A stretch of DNA of 64,000 bases from Phymatolithon calcareum (taxonomy: Eukaryota > Rhodophyta > Florideophyceae > Hapalidiales): NCBI GenBank assembly GCA_977006965.1, contig OZ345383.1, positions 1,178,001-1,242,000 of the forward strand, read 5' to 3'. The notes beneath the pieces are model-generated. The model saw nothing but the letters and a program-made list of their open reading frames with translations, ran no database searches and was not told the origin of the DNA. The number at the start of each line of letters is the position of its first letter. The first letter of the stretch is position 1. The position numbers and the translations under genes were made by a program. Below, piece after piece: positions 54,009-64,000 of the stretch.

Positions 54009-54724
54009 CAGCTCGGAACCCAAGTTAAACCGCCGAAAATCAAGTCTCCTGAACCCTTTAAGGGAAAGGACTCGGTTTTAAGTTGGACAACTCACATGAA
54101 CAACTACCTCTCCGGCTCGACGGACGACCAGGGCTTACCTATCGCCGTCAGCTACCTTCATGGTCCAGCTCATGAATGGTGGATTGTTTACAAGGAAACT
54201 GAAGACGGTCGAAACATCGCAACCTGGAGCCAGCTACTGGAAGCTTTGATCTCTCTCTTCGAAACCCTAAACAAAGAGAAGATTGCTAGAGATAAACTCG
54301 CCAAATGGAAACAGCTCAAGGATTTTGCCACGTTAATGACGACTTCCAGAGAATCATCCTTGACATTCCGAGCATGAGCGTAGACGAGCAGATCGATCGC
54401 TACACCCGCGGGCTTAAGTCCTACATCTGGATGGAACTATACACGAACGAGTATACCAAGCTCGCTGACGCCATGCGCGACGCCGAACGTGTGGAATCCC
54501 TTCACAGCCGACTGACAAAACCCACTGCTGGAAACAGAAAAGGCCAAGGAAACCAACGACAAGGAAATAGGGTCCAAGCACCCGTCCCAATGGAAATTGG
54601 AAATATACAGCTGCAGAAGCACACTCCGGCTGAGCGCGAGATCTTCATGAAAGAAGCCCGATGCCTTCGTTGCCGCGGAAAAGGTCATATGCCGAGAAAC
54701 TGCCCAAAAGGCCAGAGGAACTGA
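54009..54724 (+). pseudogene. Copy C gag, 5'-truncated
   Basis: Capsid-like region from about 54030, the shared 1-nt deletion at about 54333, zinc knuckle CLRCRGKGHMPRNC, and TGA at 54722-54724. Confidence 0.87.
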
Positions 54725-57700
54725 GAATAGACGAACCTTCCAATCTACCCCCTAATCGTCTTTCAGTTCCGAAGACTATTCCACCCCCTCCTGACCCTCC
54801 TCCTGAAACGCCCTCCGAGAACCAATCGTTTGAGAGTGATCCCTTCGAACCATCCAACCCTAGTCTCCTTATCACCAGAGCCAAACTTTCTGGCATTTCG
54901 GCAAGAATCCTCATCGATGACGGCGCAGAGCTCAATTACATTTCGGAAGAGTTCTGCACCCGATACGGTATATCCATTGAAACCACAGATAAAACCGCCT
55001 CCATGGCTAATGGCACAAGCCAAATCCTGAAAAGTACCGTACACAACATCCCCATTACCATAGGTGGTTGTACGGAAAAACTCCGATTCGCCGTCTGCCC
55101 GTTGAATTACGACGTATACCTCGGAAAAAAGAGGACTTCCAATAGAAGGGCCATTATCAACTGTTACACGAATGAAGTAAACTTTTCATAGAAAGGAAAA
55201 CATCATACCATTGTCGCCATTGAATCAACAAAGCCTAACCTCGTCTCCGTGAACGCAATTACCAAAGATGAACAACGAAATTATCCTTCGTATGCTGTTG
55301 TCCTCCGAAAAATTCCTGAGACCAACCAAGAGATCGCCGAGAATATAAATAACCAAGAAATTCGTACGATACTCAACGAATTCAAGGACGTGTTCCCAAA
55401 GAAAATGCCTAATGGACTCCCCCCAAAGCGCGCTCAGATTTTTCTATACACCTAAAGGAAGATAGCGCCCCTCAGAACAAAGGATTATACCGAATGTCTA
55501 CCGCAGAGCTCTAAGAGTTACAGAAGCAACTCGAAGACCTCATAGACCAAGGTTTCATCCGCCCAAGTACAAGCCCGTGGGGAGCACCTGTTCTATTCAT
55601 CAGTACGAAATATGGAACTATGCGCCTTTGCGTAGACTATCGAGCTCTTAACCCTCTTACCATCAAGAACAGCTATCCACTCCCACGCATAGACGACATT
55701 CTGGACCAAATCTCTACCGCCAAGTACTTCACAAAGATCGACCTAAGAAGCGGATATCACCAAATCCGCCTTGACGAAGAATCCATTCCGCTCACGGCTT
55801 TTCGAACAAGGTATGGACATTTCGAGTTCCAAGTCCTACCGTTTGGACTAACCAATGCTCCCGCCACTTTCATGTCACTCATGAACGAAGTCTTTTCCGA
55901 ATATCTTGACAAGTTCATCACTGTATACCTCGATGACATCCTCATCTACAGCGATACATGGAAGGATCACCTTAACCATATTCGAAAAGTCTTGAAACTC
56001 CTAAGAAAGCAAAAGGTCTACGCTAAGCTATCGAAATGTTGTTTTGGAGCCCAGGAAGTAGAGTACCTTGGCTTTATTTTGCGACCCTCTGGCATAGCCA
56101 TCAACCCCCATAAGACCAAAGCCATAGACGTTTGGCCAACGGCGACCTCCAAGAAAGACGTACAATCCTTCCTAGGATTGGTGAACTATTACTGACGTTT
56201 CATAAAAGACTGTTCCAAGATATCAAAACCGCTGACATAGCTTACAAAAGATGTTCCATTCCTGTGGACTAAGGTAACAGAACATGCTTTTCTAAACCTG
56301 AAGAAGAAGGTCACTTCAGCCCCAGTATTGCAAACCTTCCACCCTGAATATCCCGTCATCGTAACCGCGGACGCGTCAAAGAAAGCCATCGGAGCCGTTC
56401 TAGAACAATACGGACCTTGCGGACGCCGTACTGTCGCGTTTACATCCCGTACGCTAAATACTTCAGAACAGAATTACGCCGCTCATGACCTAGAACTATT
56501 AGCTATTGTTGATACTCTTCGGGCATGGAGATGTTATCTTCATGGACGAAAGTTTACAGTTCAGAGTGATCATCACCCCCTAAGATATCTCCAAACCCAA
56601 GAGCATCTGTCTCCGAGACAGGTTCGCTGGTAGAACGCCTAGTAGAGTTCGATTTCTCCATAGCGTACATCAAAGGAAAATCGAACAGAGTCGTGGATGC
56701 GCTTTCGAGAGCACCCAAAGACCCCCCAAAGAATTCCGAGTAGGCTAACAATTTACTCAAATCCCTGTTAGAGAAGACATTCCAGGCCAACTCTATCTCC
56801 ACCACTCTACCTGGGCCCGACATAGTGAATAAGTTCGGAGTTGAATACGCACAAGACCCCGAATTAAGGCCGTGTTCGAGAACCCAAAAGAACCCTTCGA
56901 AGTCAAGGACGGCCTTCTCTATCGAGATAGGAGACTTTGTGTTCCGATTGGACAATTTCGTTTGAACATACTACATGACCATCATACCCCCCCACGCACT
57001 GGTCATTTAGGTGAAACGAAGACTAGGCATCGACTACAACCGTTCTACTACTGGAAATCCATGCGCGACACCATTCACGATTATGTCCAAGGTTGTCGCA
57101 TCTGCCAACAAACTAAAGCAAGAAACCACAAGCCTTTTGGTTTTCTACAGCCACTAGACCCACCCGATACTAAGTGGACCACCATCACGATGGATTTCAT
57201 AACACCTCTTCCGAAAACGCGTCGGAATAACGTTGGAATTCTTAACGTTGTCGACAAATTATCGAAGATGATTCGCTCCATACCAATTCCCGAGAATGTA
57301 GATGCTGTCAAGTAGCCAAACTATTCAAGGAACACATCTACCGAAACCATGGACTCCCTCAGAAAATTATTTCGGACAGAGACACTATTTTCATGAGCAG
57401 GTTCTGGAAAACGCTGTTCAAACTCCTAGGAACCAAGATTGCACCCTCCACCGCATACCACCCACAGACCGATGGACAGGCCGAAATAGCCAATAGGAAG
57501 GTCGAGGAAATGATCCGAGCCTTTGCAAATTTCAGGAAAAACAACTGGGACGATCATTTAGTAGACTTTGAAGTGGCTTACAACTCCGCCGTTCATTGCA
57601 CTACTCTATATAGTCCCTTCTACATGAATTACGGTATCAATCCAAAAACCATTCCGATTCAGACTCTCTCTTCGAACAACCCCTCCTTAACTGCATTCCT

Positions 57701-58247
57701 TAAGGAAATACAGGATACGACCAAGTACCCGTACTAAAACATCCAGAAGCAAAATGCTAAGATGGCTGAATACGCGAATAAGTCTCGTCTTCCGCACAAT
57801 TTTTCCGTCAACGACAAGGTATGGCTTTCCACAAAAAATCTCTCTCTAGAAGAATGAACGGGATCCCGTAAAATGCACCTCAAGTTTTGTGCACCGTTCG
57901 TTATCACCAAGAAAATCAACGACGTCGCGTTCAAATTGGACAATTCCGCACCAATGAAACAATGCGGCATCTACGATACGTTTCACGTAAGCCTGCTAAA
58001 GCCGTTTGTGCAAGACGTGTTCTCTCGAGACCCTGTCCCAGAACCGGCCGTCATTTTCGCTGACGGCCACCAAGAATACGAAGTTGAGAATATCCTCGCG
58101 CACCGAAAGCGCCGAGGAAAAACGCAATACTTCGTTAAGTGGAAAGGATATCCTGACCACGAAAACACATGGCAGGGTTCCGAAGACCTCCGAAATTCAC
58201 AAGAATCACTCAAGGAATATCAAGAATCGAGACGATTCTCGTCTTAG
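54661..58247 (+). pseudogene. Copy C pol: protease, RT, RNase H, integrase, chromodomain
   Basis: Protease ILIDDGAELNYISEEF (to the TAG at 55191), RT from about 55500 with [11 protein letters not shown] (around 55925), RNase H VTADASKKAIG (56360), integrase zinc part and core (56970-57300), [11 protein letters not shown] (about 57455), chromodomain YFVKWKGYPDHENTW (about 58125-58170). It is interrupted by the same stops as copy B. Confidence 0.9.
54703..54709 (+). promoter_or_regulatory. Putative -1 frameshift slippery site, copy C
   Basis: CCCAAAA read as C-CCA-AAA in gag frame directly after the zinc knuckle. The protease frame is exactly -1 to gag, and gag stops 13 nt later. Confidence 0.55.
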
Positions 58248-58257
58248 GGCGGAGTGG

Positions 58258-58666
58258 TGTGGCGTCGAACGACAATATCATACTGCTATGCAAATAACTC
58301 CCTTCAAATTGTCATTACAGCTTGCATTTACAGCAAGTCCTTACAGATAACATTCTAGTAATTACAGTACCATAGGTTTCGATGCGTACTTACACCATGA
58401 AGGATCACCAAGGGCAAACCCTAGAACCGCTGTTTACAGCTTACTGGTGCTTACACTGTAAACACCTCGGCGGGGCTTGTGGCGGGCTAGGAAACCGCTA
58501 AGCTGCTTCCAGATTCTTCCATTGATCCAATTCTCATTCTCCCAAGTCATCTTTTGATCCAATTCTTTTTCTGTAAAGGTCGGCGCTTCGCGTGGCCCTT
58601 AGCTTTCCGCCAAGGAACAACCCGAGCACAACCAGTGTGCCAACTTGTGCGATTCACAACCCCACA
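58258..58666 (+). repeat. 3' LTR of copy C
   Basis: 409 bp, TGTGGCG...CCCCACA, the same length as the 3' LTR of copy B and closer to it than to copy B's 5' LTR. The TATA box is altered to TGTAAAGG. Confidence 0.92.
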
Positions 58667-58795
58667 GTTTCTCAGTTGCGGTCTAAAGATATCTAGGCTC
58701 GGTACGGCTGATCAGACGTTATACACACTTCGGCCCCCTGTGGGCCAGCGTCGGTACCGAGCGCCGCCCTTGACGACGACGAACACGACTCGTCG

Positions 58796-60935
58796 ATGTG
58801 TTCGGCTCGCGGCAACCTTGACCCTACGGCCGTTGGGCCGCGATCGGCGCCGGCGGAGGCATCCGCCAGAGCGCCAGCCGACCGTCTTGGCCTGAGGTTA
58901 TCGCAAGAGAACCCTCTGGGCGATGAAGGCGCTGCCGCTCCAGAGAGCGCCAACTTGCCCCGAGATACAATTGATGATCGGACGGACATCGGAGTGCCCC
59001 GGTCGGAGCTGGACGCAGCTCGGGGAAGGGTCGGGAAGGCCAAGTCGAATACAGTCGCTCCCGGGAACTCCGAAGACCTGATGGCCGCGATCCTACAGCT
59101 TTTTTCCCAAATGATGGCGCTTCCGTCGTCACTCGAAGAGATTTTCAATATGGCGATAGACGCCAAGCTCCCCGAGGAAACCCAAGGCCGCTTCGCGGTC
59201 ATTCAAAAAAATAGTATGCAACTATGACCTTAGAGCTCGAAGGACGGCTCGCTGAGCGAACGGCACACTTCGCGACTCATGACGCAGTCGCCTCCGATGA
59301 CGGGCGAGTAGCCACCGTGCAGGCCGAACTGGCCTTGTTCAAGGACCAAGTCGAAATCCGTCGCCATTACGAGGCGGCACAGGCGGCTAGGACTACACGA
59401 CACTATATCGATGACGACAAGAAAACGGTCATTGACTAGACCGCCTCCCTTTCGCTCCAAATGGAGCGTCGGTCCCGCGTCGGCTTTCAGAGCTCTTCAG
59501 AGGACTCCTCCTCGTCGGGATCAAGTTTCCGGTTGGACGGAAGCGGCACCGTAGGGAGGCGTGGCGAACCCTTAGACCATCGGTACCCCCGCCCGGAGGG
59601 CGCGTAGTGCTTAGAAAATAGCACATCGAGCCGACAGAGAAAGGGCCGAGGAGGGCGAATGTTCACCGACGGGCAAGGTCGCCAAGTATTGCGGCCTCGA
59701 GGAGCTAAAGTGCTCTCACGAGAGCTTTACTGAAGCCATCTCTTATCGGCGCTACCGCGTCGTGAACAACAGCCAACGTTCCGGGGATAATTGGTCAGTT
59801 ACAGAGGCTCACACGCCATACTATTGAGAGCCATTCTTTTTCGGGTGAGCGACCCATCGAAGTCCTCCAATTCTTATCCGCGTTCAAGACCACTTGAGAT
59901 GACAATGATATCTCCGAAAGTGCCGCTGTCCACCTGATGTCGAAGTATCTGACCGGGGCGGGCAGGCGAAAATTTGACTCGTTCAACGCCCTTGGCACTT
60001 CGCGCCGCAAAAGATTCTCCTCTTATCCGGAGGCATTCCAGCACCTCCTCAAGGCGTTCGCTACCGAAGAAGTCATTTTTTCAGCTTTTGGCAGGGGGAA
60101 AAGGAGAATGACCGAGCATTTGGACTACGGCTCCGTGACTCTGCGTGACAATTCGAGAACGTGCTCTCGGAGAACCAGTTAATTACTCGGTTCATCCTCG
60201 AGACGTACGCTGACATCATGCCGGTCATCCTGACCAACAAAGCGCTATGGGGAGGGGTGTCTTTCGACGAATTTGTAAGGCGGGCGCAGGCCCTGGGTGA
60301 CTCACACAGCCCCCTCCTCCGAAAACGCTCGCGAACTGGCCAGGCCATGGCGATTTGGCCTCAAGAGGAGCCAGCCCACTCTCAATCGTACTGTAGGGAA
60401 TCCCACCAGCAGGTGTTCGCTATTGTGCAGACATCACGACACGATAGCTGCTGTAACGATTCGTCGGTCGATACTCGACACGACCAAGTGTTCCTGCCGG
60501 GCGGCCATGAAGCTCATTTGGTCAGCCGCAACGCTAACCCCTCCCAGGTTCCGACAACCGCAACGAAACTGTGCACCAGAACGTTTGCGGATCGTCGGCG
60601 TGCAGATGCAGTCGGCGACCAAGCCTGCCCGGCCAGGGTGGATGAATCCCCAACAAGCCCATGTTGACGTTTGCTACTCCTGCCATGGCATAGGACACCG
60701 GCGCGGTCAATGCCCACATCGGGAGAGTTCGGCTCAAGACCCGAAATACTCCGACCTCCGGACTGAGAACTTCAGATTACTGCAACTGCACAAGCAGCAG
60801 GAGATGCACCGAATGGGCTCTGCACCACCGGTGACTGCGGGGCTAGAGAGTGTTGGAACCGTGGTGGTCGCGCGATTCCGAACGAGACAGGCCCAATTGT
60901 ATTCCCTCGGGCGATGGGTCCTCCAGGATGTCTAG
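58796..60935 (+). pseudogene. Family 2 gag region
   Basis: A first frame of 143 codons (58796-59227), a coiled-coil-like continuation to 59439, then, through several frames, a gag core (VHLMSKYLTGAGRRKFDSF ... SYPEAFQHLLKAFATEE, about 59925-60080). A zinc knuckle VCYSCHGIGHRRGQCP at about 60668-60715 fits C-x2-C-x4-H-x4-C and is intact. Confidence 0.7.
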
Positions 60936-61229
60936 ACCAAGTACAGCCCCCGGCACAAGGAGTCGCCATAGTGGAGCAGTAACAAAGGCGTCTACCAGTC
61001 GAGAGTTTGCAATCAAACTTCTCCCAGGAAAACTGATTGGGGGGATGCGCCGTGAGGCCTCGAGGCCACCGCATAAGCCCGCGAATGAAGGAGCATCGTC
61101 TCCGGTTATGCTGTCTCGGCCGTTTGGACTTCCGAGCTGGCTCTCCGCCTCGCAGTACCATCTGTCTTACGCGTGCTTCCTGTCCGCACACAATTACGAG
61201 TTAGAGGCCTCCATAGGGCCTGATTCACG

Positions 61230-61750
61230 GCCCGTACGACCAATGCTTACTGTGATGAACACCGGAGCGCAACGTGGTCCGCACGGACCTCTTTCCCCCG
61301 GCGGTACTCGCTTCGTGTGACGACAGCCGTGACATCATCAACATGACGTCTGCTTTAAATCGCTGCCTGGATACCATGGGGATAGCGAGCTTAACAGCCA
61401 AAGTCGCGACGTACTCTGTGCGCCAACCATTCGTTGTCGTGCGGAAACTCGGGACTGATGTCCTCTTGGGCTACACGTTCATCGACAAACATGTGAAACG
61501 AGTGCGTCCTCGGGGAAAATTAATCGAGTTGGAGCATGGCACTAAGATTACAATCAGGCGCCGCCCCCAAACTATCCCAAGCGACCGGTCTACGACAGAG
61601 ACCCCGCTGGTAAGCGACGGCCGCTCGCCTTCGGCAAAAGTCCGAGTAGCCCGACGAACGGTTATCCCTGCCGGTACCGAAGCGACTGTTCAGGTGGTGT
61701 GCGGCGCTCTGGTACTAGAGTCCTTGCTCAGGCCCCGAATTTGTACTTGA
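61230..61750 (+). pseudogene. Family 2 aspartic protease
   Basis: VMNTGAQ, where the active-site Asp of D-T-G-A is Asn (codon 61258-61260), then, after a frameshift, NVVRTDLFPPAVL and a beta-rich region with VVVRKLGTDVLLGYTFI. Confidence 0.65.
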
Positions 61751-62965
61751 AGAAGCGACTTAATGTGGCCAACGGCCTAGTTGACGCTAGACTGCTCGTG
61801 CCTTTTCGTATCTTGGTCGGCAACGTTTCGTCCGCAGCTGTGACACTCGCAAAACACGAAGTCATGGCCTTGGCGCTACCGGCACTGACAATTATATTCA
61901 CGGTCAATATTGACCCTCGGCCACCGAACCTCGTAGTGCCTGCACGTTCTGACCTCGCACAGGCCTTATCCGATAACGAAATACAGGCTAGATTCGCAGC
62001 AAGGAGTCCCTGAGTCGCCTGCCGTGCACGAGCGCGTGACGGTGGATGATGTTAACTTAGACCATCTGTCGGACGACGAACAATGCAAAGTCCGCGATAT
62101 GCTCCGCGAGTTCGAGGCCATGTGGCAGGGCCATCTGGGAACTGTGAATGTCAACGAGCACGGAACCGATCTTGAGGCTGGCGCTCGACCCGTCCGTCTG
62201 TACCCCCACCGTGCGGGGCATAAGGCCCGGGAGGTCGAAAAGACCGAAGTGAAGGAAATGTTGCGATTGGAAGTTATCGAGCCCGCATCGTCGTAGTGGT
62301 CCTCCCCGGTTGTCATTGTCCCTAAACCGGACGGACGGAGGCGTTTCTGCGTGGATTATCGGCACCTGAACGCCCCGTCCATGAAGGACTCGTATCTTCT
62401 ACCGCGTAAGGATGAGTGCATCGACTCCCTGGGTGACGCTAAGTTCTTCACGACTCTGGACTGCAATTAGGGGTTTATGGCAGATCCCCATTCGTGACGA
62501 AGACCGCGAGAAAACGATATTTAGCTGTCACAGTGGAATCTTACGATTCAAGAAGGTTCACTTCGACATAAAAAACGCCCCGTCCATGTTCCAACGAACT
62601 ATTGACATCTTTGTTGCTCGTTTTAAATGGCAGTCTTGCCTAGTGTACATCTACGACATCATCATCTTTCGTATTCGTTCGACGACCCCCTAGGACACGT
62701 TAAGGAAATACTGTGCGCGTTGTAAGCGGCCGGCCTGTCACTGAAGTTGAAGTAGTGAACCTTCTTTGACCGCTCGGTGAACTACATGGGCCACACAATC
62801 CGGCCAGGCCTTCTTGAGATGGCGAACTGCAACACCGACGCCATCCAAGGGTTCAAAGTCCCGACAACCCAGACGGAGTTCTGCTCTTTCCTTGGACTTT
62901 GCAACGTCTTCCAACGGTTTATCCTAAACTTTGCACTTGTAGCAGCGCCGCTCACTGAGTTCTAA
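61750..62965 (+). pseudogene. Family 2 reverse transcriptase
   Basis: Linker with LVDARLLVPFRILVGNVSS and VTLAKHEVMALA, then ARPVRLYPHRAGHKAREVEK, VIEPASS then TAG, VIVPKPDGRRRFCVDYRHLN, ECIDSLGDAKFFTTLDCN then TAG. The catalytic YxDD region reads YIYDIIIF, so the first Asp is Tyr. It ends with NYMGHTIRPGLLEMA and FLGLCNVFQRF. Confidence 0.82.
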
Positions 62966-62989
62966 AGAAAGAACAGGGCCCCTCGCTCC

Positions 62990-63758
62990 CCGTGCTTGAC
63001 TATCGCCGCTTGGCCGCGTTTAGCATCCTGAAGAAGCTCTGCCGCCAGTTCTGCGGTTGCCTCTCCGGGACTTGCGCTACTGAGTCGACACAGATGCCTG
63101 TGACCACCAGATTGGCTGTGTGCTCTTTCAAACACACTAAGACAGTAAGCGATACCTGCTCGGCTTCTGGAGTCGACATCTCCGACCGGCAGAGAAAAAT
63201 TACTCTGCCGGCAAGAAATAGTGCTTGGCCATCATATAGGCGGTGCTAATTCTCCAACCGTAACTCCAATTGGAGGAGTTCAATCTGTTTACCGATCACC
63301 AGGCGTTCCGCTGGATTTTCAGCCGCGCCGGTTGGTCAAATTGCCTCGCACGTTGGTGCCTCATGTTGATGGGGCATCTCTTCAAGGTGCATTACAGGAA
63401 AGGCCCCGAGAAGACGATCGCTGACTCGATCTCGCGCCTACTGACGTGCGGCGACTGTCCCTTCGGACCTGATTTGGACATACCGAGCCTATCAGTTGAA
63501 ACCGCGATCGGACAGGGGCACACGTGCGACTCGCCGGAGCAAGTCCACTTCTCCTTCTTCTCAGACGACTTGACCCCACCAGCATTGCCGGTCGCGGCTG
63601 TCATAGAAGCAACGGACACCAGTCTCATCTCGATTGAAGAGGCCCAGTCTGCCGACCCCTGGCGCTGCGTACTCGCATCTAAGCGTGACGAACCTGGCCT
63701 TCTTGTTCGTGTCGCGCCTATTCACCTTTCACATCAGATTGTTGTTCTCCGGCCTTGA
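62990..63758 (+). pseudogene. Family 2 RNase H and linker
   Basis: Contains NLFTDHQAFRWIFSRAG and KGPEKTIADSISRL, followed by a 100-residue open linker toward integrase. Upstream stops and shifts break the domain. Confidence 0.75.
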
Positions 63759-64000
63759 GGGCCCGTGTGCTGTACTTTGCTCATTACCCGCGGCTTGCCG
63801 GTTATCCGGGTACGACACGAATGTACCAGACGATGCATCGAGAGTTTTACTGGCCTTCTATGGCCCTTGACGTTGTTCGCACGGTGCGATCATGTACCCC
63901 TTGCGCAAAGGAGCGCGTGAAGCTCCGTCGCCACAATAACTGGTTGAAGCTGTTCCCCGCAACCCAGCCCCTGGAGTTTGTCTCTATCAACATCCTCGGC
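63759..64000 (+). pseudogene. Family 2 integrase, start only
   Basis: A zinc-binding region (H...GTTRMYQTMHREFYWPSM ... CTPCAKERVKL) and the start of the catalytic core with FVSINILG, where the first catalytic Asp (usually DxLG) is Asn. It continues past the window end. Confidence 0.75.

Larger units (their letters stand above)
54009..58666 (+). mobile_element. Ty3/gypsy chromovirus copy C, 5'-truncated
   Basis: Begins abruptly inside gag at CAGCTCGGAACCC with no 5' LTR or upstream ORF, and runs through protease, RT, RNase H, integrase and chromodomain to a 3' LTR. It is the inverted counterpart of copy B (45.17-49.42 kb), with the same gag 1-nt deletion and the same stops after NEVNFS, LVNYY and TTKYPY. 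The proteins read from about 54.0 to 57.74 kb are identical to those of copy B except for one Arg/Leu change. Confidence 0.93.
58684..64000 (+). mobile_element. GC-rich gypsy-like element (family 2), decayed, runs off the edge
   Basis: Starts close after the copy C LTR, with a sharp rise in GC. Order: gag, zinc knuckle, protease, RT, RNase H, integrase start. Its motifs resemble the gypsy elements common in oomycetes and other protists rather than the chromovirus above. Many frameshifts and stops. No 5' LTR was identified; the 3' end lies beyond 64000. Confidence 0.85.

Overview
This is nuclear DNA from a eukaryote. It encodes core proteasome subunits, a Yip1-family trafficking protein and a Slo-type potassium channel, and it has two short GT-AG introns (125 and 86 bp) in the proteasome beta-5 gene. 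Most host genes are single-exon and lie close together, between long stretches filled with transposable-element debris. That layout of compact gene islands inside LTR-element-rich DNA fits a florideophyte red alga. The taxon is an inference; an oomycete-like or other protist genome cannot be excluded.

Left part (1-24 kb), host genes: a divergent enolase-like gene cut by the window edge (1-1096, -); a 1350-residue Slo/BK-like K+ channel (5366-9418, +); RPT5/PSMC3 of the 19S proteasome (10059-11354, +); a broken F-box/LRR-like gene (11407-12892, -); a YIP1/YIPF5 gene and a PSMB5 gene diverging from a 353-bp intergenic region with a palindromic G-box; two paralogous small zinc-finger genes with a C-x2-C...FC-T-x-E-C motif (17113-17466 and 23149-23523, both -); and a RimJ/RimL-type acetyltransferase (21998-22576, -). 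Two MITEs with exact target-site duplications (hAT-type, 18028-18368; PIF/Harbinger-like, 24161-24561) and a 5'-truncated LINE with a GAAA tail lie among them. A candidate structured RNA ending in a UUCG-capped hairpin plus T6 lies near 19.79-20.08 kb.

Right part (24-64 kb), mostly mobile DNA: a hAT-like transposase pseudogene; three copies (A, B, C) of one Ty3/gypsy chromovirus with a C-terminal chromodomain and an extra upstream ORF with C2H2 zinc fingers; an old Ty1/copia element nested with a hAT MITE, a LINE fragment and chromovirus copy B; and a second, GC-rich, decayed gypsy family that runs off the right edge (58.7-64 kb), with a remnant of the same family at 33.0-33.9 kb. The only clear host gene here is a bZIP transcription factor exon (38352-38931, -). 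Copies B and C are inverted to each other, nearly identical over about 3.7 kb, and share the same inactivating mutations.

Functionally, the host genes are housekeeping (26S and 20S proteasome, ER-Golgi transport) plus ion signalling and transcription. The mobile elements tell a history of nested insertion, 5' truncation, internal deletion, and probably gene conversion.
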